From Methylobacterium sp. J-078 (lineage in GTDB: Bacteria > Pseudomonadota > Alphaproteobacteria > Rhizobiales > Beijerinckiaceae), in NCBI RefSeq assembly GCF_022829285.1, contig NZ_JAKSYI010000145.1, positions 1 through 64,000 of the forward strand: a DNA stretch of 64,000 nt. The letters are read 5' to 3'. The position numbers and the translations under genes were made by a program. Every line of letters begins with the position of its first letter. The stretch's first letter is position 1. Below the pieces are notes generated by a model, which worked only from the letters and a program-made list of their open reading frames with translations, had not been told where the DNA came from and did not search any database. Below, piece after piece: positions 8,099 through 15,756 of the stretch.

Positions 8099-9121
8099 TC
8101 AGGCGCGCCTTTTGACGAGCCCGAGGCGGCGGATCACGCCGTAGACCGCCAGCGCGGCGGCCGCGCAGATCACCAGGGCGAGGAGTGAGCCGTTCTCGAA
8201 CTCGCCGAGGAACAGCCCCTTGGTGTTCATGCCGAACACGCCGGTCACGAGCGTCGGCGGCAGGAACAGGGCGGTGAGGATCGACAGGGTGAAGAGCTGG
8301 CGGTTGGTCTCGGCGGCCGTGCGCCCGGCGATCTCGTCCTGGAGGAGGCGCGAGCGTTCGGACAGGACCAGCATGTCGCGGTGGAGCGAGTCGAGGCGCT
8401 GGACCACGCGGGCGGCCATGCTCACCACCGCCTCGGGCAGGGCGTCCTCCTCCTCCTCGGTCTCGGATTCGAGGCGGTGGAAGACCGCGCTCAGGCCGGC
8501 GAGCTGGCGGTGCTGGCGCACGGCCTGCCGGCGGATCGGGGCCAGGGGCCGGGGATCGTCGGGCTGGTCCTCGTCGAGCATCCGGTCCTCGATCCGATCG
8601 AGCTCGTCCGAGAAGCGCCGCGCGGAGGCGTCGAGGGAGGCGGCGACGTTCGCGACGAGCATCTCCAGGAGCCCGGCCGGATCGGACACGCGCCGCCCGG
8701 CCAGCACCGCATCGCGGGCGGCTTCCGCCGCGGCCGTGGCGTGGCGCCGCCCGCTCACGAGGAGATGCGGGCCGAGCACGCAGTGCAGCCGCCCGGCCGG
8801 CTCGTCCTCGATCCGGCCGCCGAATTCGCGCTCCCGGTCGGCGATCACGAGGCCGAGATCGGCGCCCTCGATCACCACGCGCTGGTGCCCGTCGCGGGCG
8901 AAGGTGGCGGCGGCGAGTGCCGGCGGCCCGAAGCGCCCGGCGGCGATGAGCCCGTCGAGGCGCGCATCGACGAGATCGAGATGGAGCCACAGAAACCCCT
9001 CGGCGACGGGCTCCGGCAGGCCGCTGTCGGCATCCAGCAGCCGCCCGCGCCCCTCGGCGTCGAACACGAGCGCGAAGAGCAGGCACGGCAGTGTGGGGGC
9101 ATCGGTGAGGAGGCGCTGCAT
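8099..9121 (-). CDS. zntB: ZntB/CorA-family divalent metal transporter
   Basis: The protein has 340 residues. A large acidic cytoplasmic domain with long coiled helices (about 140-270) is followed by two C-terminal membrane helices (about 280-300 and 312-332). The loop after the first helix carries FGMNTKGLF, the GMN signature of the CorA superfamily in the form typical of ZntB-like members. These work as funnel-shaped pentamers in the inner membrane moving zinc or magnesium. ZntB-like is preferred to CorA because of the N-terminal style (FLWLHLDL near residue 45), but the ion is not certain. It is upstream of the decarboxylase on the same strand with a 125-base gap, so co-transcription is possible. 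Confidence 0.82.
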   Translation of the reverse strand: MQRLLTDAPTLPCLLFALVFDAEGRGRLLDADSGLPEPVAEGFLWLHLDLVDARLDGLIAAGRFGPPALAAATFARDGHQRVVIEGADLGLVIADREREFGGRIEDEPAGRLHCVLGPHLLVSGRRHATAAAEAARDAVLAGRRVSDPAGLLEMLVANVAASLDASARRFSDELDRIEDRMLDEDQPDDPRPLAPIRRQAVRQHRQLAGLSAVFHRLESETEEEEDALPEAVVSMAARVVQRLDSLHRDMLVLSERSRLLQDEIAGRTAAETNRQLFTLSILTALFLPPTLVTGVFGMNTKGLFLGEFENGSLLALVICAAAALAVYGVIRRLGLVKRRA

Positions 9122-9553
9122 GCGGGCGGCCCTGTTGCCGGCAAAGCGCCGACGGTTGCGGCGCTGGATCGCAAGTGTGGGCGACAGTGTCGTGACAGGG
9201 CGCGCGTATCGCGACCGAAGTCGGACGCCTGGTACCCATCGTCAGGGGCAGCGTCCCGACCCATGTCAAGTGTACGGGCGGCTGTGGGCACTTTCCGCAA
9301 GCGGTCGCAGGACAGCCGCCGTTCCATGTCGGATCGGGGTGGATTTTTGCCAGTCTGCTTTCAGACGTCGAATTCGAAAAGTGGACGTCTGTCATTTGGC
9401 AGAATTTGGCCGATTGCGGCCCGTCTGCTTCGAGGCTTAGGTAGCAGGTAAGCCGACGTTCGATGCGGCTCCGGCGAAGGCCTCAGAGTACCCTTTTGCG
9501 GACATCCTTCCCCAATCAGGTGGTTTGGCTCTCTGATCTCGACCGTTCCGGCC
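9122..9553. other. Intergenic stretch, no gene seen
   Basis: The 430 bases upstream of the zntB-like gene carry no supported gene. Base composition is somewhat less GC-rich from about 9340 to 9560 than in the surrounding genes. Phrases related to GACGTC with flanking GCTT or AAAG (for example around 9364-9395) occur here and elsewhere in the window. They may be eroded copies of a dispersed repeat. Confidence 0.4.
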
Positions 9554-10276
9554 TCACCGTTTGGGGCATTCGCGACTGCGCTGCGGGTGGGGTTCAGGCT
9601 CCGACAGTCGCTGGCAATCTACACCAGCGACGATGGCCGACAGGGACAGCACGCGTTGCTCGGCAAGCAGGCACTCCTGCCGTGCCTTGAGCTTGTTGAA
9701 GGTCCTCGTGACGTCGCCCTCCAGCTCGATTGGGTAGCCGACCAAGGCGACGTTTCTGCCTGCCATTCGTTGGTCTTCGGAGCCGAGGTCGTCTTCGGCC
9801 CTCCACTCCGAGGAAACTGCTTCGAACATCTGGGTGTGTGTCATTAGTTTCAAAAAGGAATCGGGCATCGAGCTCCCATCAATCAAATGAGCGTTTTTCG
9901 TTATGATCTCTTTGATCGCGCGGTCAGTTGGAAGGAAAACTGTCCTAGAATACAATCTAAACTTCTCGACCTCTTCCCTACCAGGGGGTGCCCTGTCGTC
10001 GAAATAGCCGTAAGTATTACTTCTAAATTTGCATCGAAATGTTTCCCACGTTTCAGTCGATGAAGTCGCGAGCGCAAGCAAGGGGCCGTACAGTCGTTCC
10101 AATTGGTCGTTGACCAATTCGATCTGCGCCTTCCGCGCGTCGGACGCGGCGTTGTTCACATAGGTGGCAAGGTAACCCAAGAAAGCCAGGAGCACTGTCA
10201 CGAGCAGGCCGACGATAGCCAGACGGTTAGCTGCACGCTTCTCCGCGGCATCGCTGCCTTCCGGGGTGGCGGCCAT
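9554..10276 (-). CDS. Single-pass membrane protein of unknown function
   Basis: From the ATG at 10276 the protein has 240 residues: a short cytoplasmic N-terminus, one membrane helix (about residues 20-42, AIVGLLVTVLLAFLGYLATYV) and a long soluble C-terminal part rich in charged helices. Earlier starts lack a membrane-protein-like beginning. Codon use is noticeably less GC-biased than in its neighbours, with AT-rich codons between 9840 and 10100. That suggests acquisition by transfer. The C-terminus (EPEPHPQRSRECPKR) is low-complexity. I do not recognise the family, and there is no operon partner. Confidence 0.6.
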   Translation of the reverse strand: MAATPEGSDAAEKRAANRLAIVGLLVTVLLAFLGYLATYVNNAASDARKAQIELVNDQLERLYGPLLALATSSTETWETFRCKFRSNTYGYFDDRAPPGREEVEKFRLYSRTVFLPTDRAIKEIITKNAHLIDGSSMPDSFLKLMTHTQMFEAVSSEWRAEDDLGSEDQRMAGRNVALVGYPIELEGDVTRTFNKLKARQECLLAEQRVLSLSAIVAGVDCQRLSEPEPHPQRSRECPKR

Positions 10277-10587
10277 GACATACTCCGATCCAATGCAGGG
10301 TCGAACTTGAACATCCGGCTGGGGGAAATGCAAGCTGCACTCAAGCCTACGATGTCTTGACGTCCGCTTCCGAAGACCACTGTAAGGCAGCAATAGGCGC
10401 ATCACAGCCATAGTAGCAGCGGAACATAGGTCCGCCTACGGGAGCCACACAACCGCACGTGAACGACTGCGAAGGCGAGGTCGGGTCGCGAGCGGGAGCG
10501 ACAGCGACGTCCGCTTCGCTGCATTGCCGCTCCGGCGTAGAACCGTCGCAGATCCGCCCTCACGCAGACGGCGCCGCGCATTAGAGC

Positions 10588-10659
10588 CGGATCACGAGGC
10601 TCGTCCCGCTGGGAAGACGGGACCGCGAAGGTGCGGGCGATCGATCGTCCCGTGATCCG
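10588..10659 (+). promoter_or_regulatory. Candidate structured leader (three-way junction) upstream of nupC
   Basis: Bases 10588-10596 (CGGATCACG) pair perfectly with 10651-10659. Inside, 10603-10608 pairs with 10618-10623 (GTCCCG/CGGGAC), and 10635-10639 pairs with 10646-10650 with one G-U pair. Together these make a three-way junction of 72 bases ending 80 bases before the nupC start. Its size and shape recall purine riboswitches, but I do not see the conserved purine-riboswitch core bases. Part of the pairing may be chance in GC-rich DNA. Confidence 0.25.
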
Positions 10660-10739
10660 CGCGGTGGAAGCCCCAATTTCGCAGGCGACACGCGGCCCGG
10701 CATCGGGCTTGCTCCACCCCGTCGGAACAGCGGGGCGGC

Positions 10740-11990
10740 ATGGTCGAGAAACTCTTTCACGCGGGCGCGAGCCTTGTCCTGCTGCTGGCGATCGCGGTGC
10801 TGTTCTCCACCAACCGGCGGGCGATTTCGCCCCGGGTAGTGCTGTCGGCGCTCGCGCTGCAGGTGGCCCTCGGCGCCCTGGTGCTGTTCGTGCCGGCGGG
10901 GCGCACGGGCCTCGCGGCGGCTGCGGGCTTCGTCCAGACCGTGCTGAACTACGGTGACCGCGGCACCTCGTTCCTGTTCGGCGGCCTCGTCGAGCCGCGG
11001 ATGTTCGAACTGTTCGGCGGCAGCGGCTTCATCCTGGCCCTGCGCATCCTGCCGCAGATCCTCTACGTCTCGGCGCTGATCGCGGTGCTCTACCATGTCG
11101 GCGTGATGCAGGCGGCGGCGCGCGCCATCGGGGCGGTGCTGCAGCGGGTGATCGGCACCTCGCGGATCGAGACCTTCTCGGCGGTGATCACCATCGCCAT
11201 CGGCCAGAGCGAGATCGCCATCGCGCTGCGCCCGTTCCTGATGGCGCTGACTTCGGCCGAGCTGTTCGCCGTGATGTCGAGCGGGGCCGCCTCCACGGCG
11301 GGCACGATCCTCGCCGGCTACGCGGCGCTCGGCGTGCCGATGGAGTACCTGCTGGCGGCGAGCGTCATGGCGATCCCGGGCGGGCTCCTCTACGCCAAGA
11401 TCCTGGTGCCGACGACGGAGCCGAGCCGGATCACCTCCACGCACGTCACCTTCGGCGAGACGCGGGCGGTCAACGTCATCGAGGCGGCGGCGGACGGCAC
11501 CCAGAAGGGGCTCACCGTGGCGGTATCGGTGGGGGCGATGCTCATCGCCTTCACGGGGCTGATCGCCCTGCTGAACGGGTTCCTGGGCTGGACCGGCGGC
11601 CTGTTCGGCCATCCGACCCTGAGCCTGGAGGGCGTCCTCGGCACGGCGCTCGCGCCGCTGGCCTGGCTGATGGGCGTGTCCTGGGACCAGGCCGGCCTCG
11701 TGGGCGGGGCGCTGGGGCAGAAGATCGCCTTCAACGAGTTCCTGGCCTACGCGCAGCTCTCTCCGGTCCTGAAGGCGGGCAGCCTCGATCCGCGTGACGC
11801 CGCGATCCTGTGCTTCGCGCTCTGCGGCTTTGCCAACCTGACCTCGGTGGCGATCCAGCTCGCGAGCCTCGGCAGTCTGGCGCCGGAGCGCAGGGCGGAG
11901 ATCGCCCGGTTCGGCCTGCGCGCGATCCTGGCCGGCACCCTGTCCAACCTGACGAGCGCGACGCTCGCCGGGTTGTTCATCGGAGCCTGA
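10740..11990 (+). CDS. nupC: NupC-type concentrative nucleoside transporter
   Basis: This 416-residue membrane protein shows the concentrative nucleoside transporter pattern. An N-terminal helix set precedes the substrate and ion site motifs IGQSEIAIALRP (about residues 157-168) and MSSGAASTAGTILAGY (about 179-194). Further motifs of the CNT core follow, including NEFLAY (about 334). It would import purine and pyrimidine nucleosides using a sodium or proton gradient. It stands alone, converging on minE, with a possible structured leader. The length is usual for bacterial NupC. The ATG at 10740 has only a weak GGGGCGGC upstream. Confidence 0.92.
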   Translation: MVEKLFHAGASLVLLLAIAVLFSTNRRAISPRVVLSALALQVALGALVLFVPAGRTGLAAAAGFVQTVLNYGDRGTSFLFGGLVEPRMFELFGGSGFILALRILPQILYVSALIAVLYHVGVMQAAARAIGAVLQRVIGTSRIETFSAVITIAIGQSEIAIALRPFLMALTSAELFAVMSSGAASTAGTILAGYAALGVPMEYLLAASVMAIPGGLLYAKILVPTTEPSRITSTHVTFGETRAVNVIEAAADGTQKGLTVAVSVGAMLIAFTGLIALLNGFLGWTGGLFGHPTLSLEGVLGTALAPLAWLMGVSWDQAGLVGGALGQKIAFNEFLAYAQLSPVLKAGSLDPRDAAILCFALCGFANLTSVAIQLASLGSLAPERRAEIARFGLRAILAGTLSNLTSATLAGLFIGA

Positions 11991-12035
11991 CGGCGGAGCC
12001 GGCCAGGAGGCTGCGAAGGACCCATGCGCGGGACC

Positions 12036-12344
12036 TCATGCGGCGGCGAGCTTCGCCGCCTTCGCCTTGTCCCCGGCCTTCGCCCCGCCGGCCTTGGCCG
12101 GCGTGAGCGGAAGCTCGATGTCGATGTCGAGGGTCGACATGTCCTGGCCGCGGTCGAGGCGGATCTGGACCTTGTCGCTGTTCACCTCGACATGCTTGGC
12201 GATGACCGCGAGGATCTCCTCGCGCAGCACCATCACGAGGTCGGAGCCGCCGGCCCCCGCCCGTTCATGGGCGAGGATGAGTTGCAGGCGGTCGCGGGCG
12301 ACCGGCGCCGAACCGCGCCGGTTGAACATGGTGAGGAGGCTCAT
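12036..12344 (-). CDS. minE: Cell division topological specificity factor MinE
   Basis: MinE displaces MinC and stimulates MinD ATPase, driving the oscillation that confines FtsZ rings to midcell. The protein has 102 residues. The N-terminal membrane-binding and anti-MinCD helix (residues about 1-30, with RDRLQLILAHER) is followed by the dimerisation domain. The family is usually near 88 residues; the extra length is a C-terminal tail rich in alanine, lysine and glycine (about 82-102). Its ATG overlaps the minD stop by four bases (ATGA at 12341-12344), so it is translationally coupled as the last gene of minCDE. Confidence 0.95.
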   Translation of the reverse strand: MSLLTMFNRRGSAPVARDRLQLILAHERAGAGGSDLVMVLREEILAVIAKHVEVNSDKVQIRLDRGQDMSTLDIDIELPLTPAKAGGAKAGDKAKAAKLAAA

Positions 12345-13156
12345 GCTGCCCTCCGGGTGAAGAACTTGTCGAGGAAAGACTTCTTGTCGGTGGGGACCGA
12401 CATCGGAACCGCGTCGCCGTTGAGGCGGCGCACGGCGTCGGTGTAGGCGCGGGCCGGGGCGCAGAGCGGGTTGTTCAGCGTCACCGGGCAGCCCACGTTG
12501 GAGGCGCGCAGCACTTCCATGCTCTCGGGGATGATGGCGAGCAGCGGGATGGAGAGGATCTCGAGCACGTCGTCGATCTTCAGCATGTCGCCGCGGTCGG
12601 CCCGGGCAGGGTCGTAGCGGGTCAGGATGAGGTGCTTCTCCATGGTCTCGCCGGCTTCCGCCTTGAGGGTCTTGGAGTCGAGCAGGCCGATGATCCGGTC
12701 GGAATCGCGCACCGAGGAGACCTCGGGGTTGGTCACCACGACCGCCACGTCGGCGTGCCGCATGGCGAGGGTGGCGCCGCGCTCGATGCCGGCCGGCGAG
12801 TCGCAGATCACCCAATCGAACTTTTCGCGCAGCTCGTTCATCACGCGGGCGACGCCCTCGTCGGTGAGCGCGTCCTTGTCGCGGGTCTGCGAGGCGGGCA
12901 GCAGGTGGAGCTTGTCCAGCCGCTTGTCGCGGATGAGCGCCTGGGAGAGCTTGGCGTCGCCGTTGACCACGTTGATGAGGTCGTAGACGACGCGCCGCTC
13001 GGCGCCCATCACGAGGTCGAGGTTGCGCAGGCCGACGTCGAAATCGACCACCGCCACGCTCTTGCCGGCCTGCGCGAGCGCCGCGCCGAGGGCCGCCGTC
13101 GTCGTCGTCTTGCCGACGCCGCCCTTGCCGGATGTCACGACCAGAATTTTGGCCAT
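12341..13156 (-). CDS. minD: Septum site-determining ATPase MinD
   Basis: MinD is a membrane-binding ParA/MinD-type ATPase that recruits MinC and is cycled by MinE. The 271-residue protein begins MAKILVVTSGKGGVGKTT, the deviant Walker A with lysines at 11 and 16. The C-terminus KKSFLDKFFTRR is the amphipathic membrane-targeting helix. The start at 13156 has a good GAGGAG upstream; an in-frame start 48 bases earlier would add an unlikely N-terminal extension. minC ends 13 bases upstream and minE overlaps downstream, giving a complete minCDE operon. Confidence 0.96.
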   Translation of the reverse strand: MAKILVVTSGKGGVGKTTTTAALGAALAQAGKSVAVVDFDVGLRNLDLVMGAERRVVYDLINVVNGDAKLSQALIRDKRLDKLHLLPASQTRDKDALTDEGVARVMNELREKFDWVICDSPAGIERGATLAMRHADVAVVVTNPEVSSVRDSDRIIGLLDSKTLKAEAGETMEKHLILTRYDPARADRGDMLKIDDVLEILSIPLLAIIPESMEVLRASNVGCPVTLNNPLCAPARAYTDAVRRLNGDAVPMSVPTDKKSFLDKFFTRRAA

Positions 13157-13169
13157 ATGGGCTGTCTCC

Positions 13170-13877
13170 TCAATCCAAGGATGCGAATTTGATGGCGCCG
13201 CCATCGAGCCAGATCTGCACGGGCTTGCCGCGCAGGTGATTGCCCATTTCCTCGGCCGTGCGGACGAGGCGGTCGATGCCGAGAAGCTCGGGCTCGAACT
13301 TGCGGCAGCAGATGCGGGCGCGGGGGTTGCGGGCGGCGCCGGCGATGGCCCGGCCGCGCAGCGCGCCGTAGACGTGTATGGAGCCGCCGGCGAGGATCTC
13401 CGCGCCGGAGGAGACCGACCCCATCACGGTGACGTCGCCGGTGGGATGGACGATGGACTGGCCCGAGCGGACCGATCCCTCGATGGTGAGGGAGGTGGTG
13501 GCCGGCTCCGGGGGCGCCTTCGGCGCTTCCGGCTCCGGCTGGACCGGGATCTCGATCGTGCTCAGGGGCCGTCCCTGGACGAGGAGCGGCGGGCGCCCCG
13601 GTCCGGGGAGGGACAGAGTAGTGCCTTCGATGCCGAGGATGCGGATCCGGCGGCTGCCGAGTTCGGCGAGCAGGCCGTCGAGGTCCGACGGGGCGGGTTC
13701 GAGGGCCGCCACGTCGAGGATCAGGGCGCGCCCGTCGAACAGGGTCGGCGTGCGCTTCAGCGCCTCGTCCAGATCGGCGAACCAATCGGGGAGCGGGGAT
13801 TCCGGAGCCAGCACCAGGGACTTGAAGGCGCGGCCGCGAAGCTGAACGGGTCTGCGGGGAGGGCTTGTGTCAGTCAC
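13170..13877 (-). CDS. minC: Septum site-determining protein MinC
   Basis: MinC inhibits FtsZ polymerisation at cell poles. The 235-residue protein has an N-terminal FtsZ-inhibiting domain (about 1-100), a proline/glutamate-rich linker (about 108-128), and the C-terminal right-handed beta-helix that binds MinD (about 130-235). The beta-helix shows the glycine-rich rungs GDVTVMGSVSSGAEILAGGSIHVYG. It is the first gene of minCDE. Its upstream region from 13878 is AT-richer and probably carries the operon promoter. Confidence 0.94.
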   Translation of the reverse strand: MTDTSPPRRPVQLRGRAFKSLVLAPESPLPDWFADLDEALKRTPTLFDGRALILDVAALEPAPSDLDGLLAELGSRRIRILGIEGTTLSLPGPGRPPLLVQGRPLSTIEIPVQPEPEAPKAPPEPATTSLTIEGSVRSGQSIVHPTGDVTVMGSVSSGAEILAGGSIHVYGALRGRAIAGAARNPRARICCRKFEPELLGIDRLVRTAEEMGNHLRGKPVQIWLDGGAIKFASLD

Positions 13878-13976
13878 GGGCTCTCGCGATTCCTTACCAG
13901 ACCATTGATGCCCGGTATGGTTACCGCTTCGTTAACAACCCGTGCTCAAAGGATTAAAGGCGCACATTTTCCAGTG

Positions 13977-14000
13977 ATCCTGGCATCCTGGCATCCTGGC
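13977..14000. repeat. Three tandem copies of an 8-bp unit
   Basis: The unit ATCCTGGC occurs three times without interruption (13977-13984, 13985-13992, 13993-14000), followed by a partial fourth copy CTCCTG. It lies about 100 bases upstream of minC, in a region likely to hold its promoter. Such repeats are prone to slippage. Confidence 0.8.
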
Positions 14001-14261
14001 CTCCTGTGACACGCATGCCCCTCGGGCCGCCCTCGGCAGGGTCTGCGCCGCCGTCGACCCGGTCCGGATGCCAGGCTAAGGCTCGCACCGCCTCGCGCGA
14101 GGGCAAAGCCATGAGGTCCGGGCGCGCGGGAGCGGGCAGGCCCGCGACGGTCGAGGCGGCGGAAGGCGTCGGGATGCGGGGCGAGCGATGGCGATCTTTC
14201 GGCTGCCTTAGCTGACGAGCCGCTGCGTCAGGATGTATCCCGATCCCGGCTTCAGTGTCCC

Positions 14262-14285
14262 GCGCCGGTCGGTTACCACCGGCGC
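14262..14285. promoter_or_regulatory. Inverted repeat upstream of the SWIM gene
   Basis: GCGCCGGT at 14262-14269 is repeated inverted as ACCGGCGC at 14278-14285, separated by 8 bases. It is 27 bases before the SWIM start codon. It could be an operator or a leader hairpin; nothing in the sequence decides. Confidence 0.3.
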
Positions 14286-14312
14286 ATTGGACAAAGCATG
14301 GCAGGAGGCCCG

Positions 14313-14648
14313 ATGACGTCGCTGATGTTCTTGGTCCGTGGCCCGGACGGCGCGGTTTCGCATCGGATGGAGGCCACGAAGACCGGACGTGGCCTCCGCT
14401 TCACCTGCACCTGCGCGGAAGGCCGGGAGGGCGTGCATTGCGAGCACCGGATCGCCCTGCTCCTCGGCGACGCCTCGCACCTGGTGGAGGTCGACCGGGA
14501 GGCCGTCGCGGCCCTGGCGGCGCTGACCAAGGGCGCGCCGCTCCTGCACGCGGTCCAGCGTCTCGCCCAGGCGGAGGCGGCCGTGGCGGAGGCGCAGCAC
14601 GATCTGGACCGCGCCCGGCAGGTCCTGGCGACCATCCTGGCGGGCTGA
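14313..14648 (+). CDS. Small SWIM-type zinc-finger protein
   Basis: The start at 14313 is chosen because AGGAGG lies four bases upstream (14303-14308); an ATG at 14298 has none. The 111-residue protein carries the SWIM pattern C-x-C-xn-C-x-H, with Cys32, Cys34, Cys43 and His45 (TCTCAEGREGVHCEH). The C-terminal part (about 70-108) is a predicted alanine-rich coiled coil. SWIM modules bind zinc and mediate DNA or protein contacts, usually inside helicases or MuDR transposases. Here the domain stands almost alone, so the function is unknown. Convergent neighbour: the secreted hydrolase. Confidence 0.72.
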   Translation: MTSLMFLVRGPDGAVSHRMEATKTGRGLRFTCTCAEGREGVHCEHRIALLLGDASHLVEVDREAVAALAALTKGAPLLHAVQRLAQAEAAVAEAQHDLDRARQVLATILAG

Positions 14649-14674
14649 GTCCCCGCCCGCGCAGTTCTCCCGGA

Positions 14675-15652
14675 TCAGCGTCCGAAGGCGGCGTCGAGAT
14701 TGGTCAGGGTCGCGGCGAGCGCGGCGTCGCGCAGGGCGACGTCCGAGCCGATATGCGGCCCGGCCTCCACGCAGGCATCCGCGTAGGCGAAGGGCTTGCC
14801 CGTTTGGGTGTTGGCGATCACGCCCTCGGCCTCCTCGCGCAGGGCGCAGCCGCGCACGGTCTGAGCGCCGGCCGCGACCGTGGGGGTGGCCGGCCCGATC
14901 GGGTTGTCGAAGACGTGCTGCCCGGTCGGGTAGATCGTCATCGCCACGTCGCGACCCGCCGCCTTCAGACGCTCCACGTAGCCGGTGCAGAAGGCGGCCG
15001 GGTTGTAGTCGTCGGCGCCCCCGGCGAGGATACGGATCGGGCGCGCGGCGACCTCGGTGTCGCCGAGAAACGCGATGGAGCAGTCGGGATAGACCGGCAG
15101 GTACGCCGCCGGGCGGATGCCGGAGCGGTTCCAGGCCGCGTCGAAGCGGGCGAGGCTCGCGTAGAGCGCCGCCTGCCCGCCCCGCGAGAAGCCCATGATC
15201 GCCACGCGCTCGGGATCGACGCGGGGATGCCGGGCCAGGATCTCGAGGGCCCGGTAGATGTCGAGGATCAGGTTGGTACGCCCGACCAGGGCCTGATTGG
15301 TGTTGACCGAGGTGAGCCCCCGGCCGCTGAAGGCGTCGATGGCGAAGGTGGAATAGCCCTTCGCCCCCAGCATCCGCTGCCAGTACTCGATGTTCCCGCC
15401 GATGCCGCCGGAGCCGTGCACCAGGATCACGGTGGGCAGGCGCTCGGTGCCGGCCCGGGCGATCCGCAGGGTGCCCGCGAGGATGACGGGCTTGGCGCCC
15501 TCGCTCCGGCCGGTGAGGAATTGTGCGTCGGAGAGGGTCAGGCTCTCGAAGGGCCGGATCTCGACGCGGGGGGCGTAATCCGCGCCGGGATCGGCGTGGG
15601 CCGGACCCGTGAGGCAGGCGAGCGCGATCAGCCCGAACCGGAGGTGTCTCAT
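14675..15652 (-). CDS. Secreted dienelactone-hydrolase-like alpha/beta hydrolase
   Basis: The 325-residue protein starts with a signal peptide (MRHLRFGLIALACLTGPAHA, cleavage after residue 20). It has an alpha/beta-hydrolase fold with oxyanion-region HGSGG (79-83), nucleophile elbow GFSRGG (Ser156), a likely acid in GGADD (about 214) and His246 in GQHVFDN. This is the dienelactone hydrolase (COG0412) arrangement, moved to the periplasm. It lies 104 bases downstream of the TRAP transporter genes on the same strand. It may therefore release the carboxylate that the TRAP system imports. The substrate is unknown. Confidence 0.8.
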   Translation of the reverse strand: MRHLRFGLIALACLTGPAHADPGADYAPRVEIRPFESLTLSDAQFLTGRSEGAKPVILAGTLRIARAGTERLPTVILVHGSGGIGGNIEYWQRMLGAKGYSTFAIDAFSGRGLTSVNTNQALVGRTNLILDIYRALEILARHPRVDPERVAIMGFSRGGQAALYASLARFDAAWNRSGIRPAAYLPVYPDCSIAFLGDTEVAARPIRILAGGADDYNPAAFCTGYVERLKAAGRDVAMTIYPTGQHVFDNPIGPATPTVAAGAQTVRGCALREEAEGVIANTQTGKPFAYADACVEAGPHIGSDVALRDAALAATLTNLDAAFGR

Positions 15653-15756
15653 GGTCGGCACTTCTTTCGCAGGTGGGGCACGTCTGTCGAAGGTCGGGAG
15701 AGGCGTCCGGCGTGCCGGCCCCCGCGCGGATGCGGGGGCCGGGACCTTCGGCGCGC

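Larger units (their letters stand above)
13878..14312. other. Divergent intergenic region between minC and the SWIM gene
   Basis: About 435 bases without a supported gene. The part nearest minC (13890-13975) is AT-richer and likely holds its promoter. It is followed by a short tandem repeat (13977-14000). A perfect inverted repeat lies at 14262-14285, just before the SWIM gene. A short open frame at 14006-14215 has no ribosome-binding site or protein-like composition. Confidence 0.45.
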
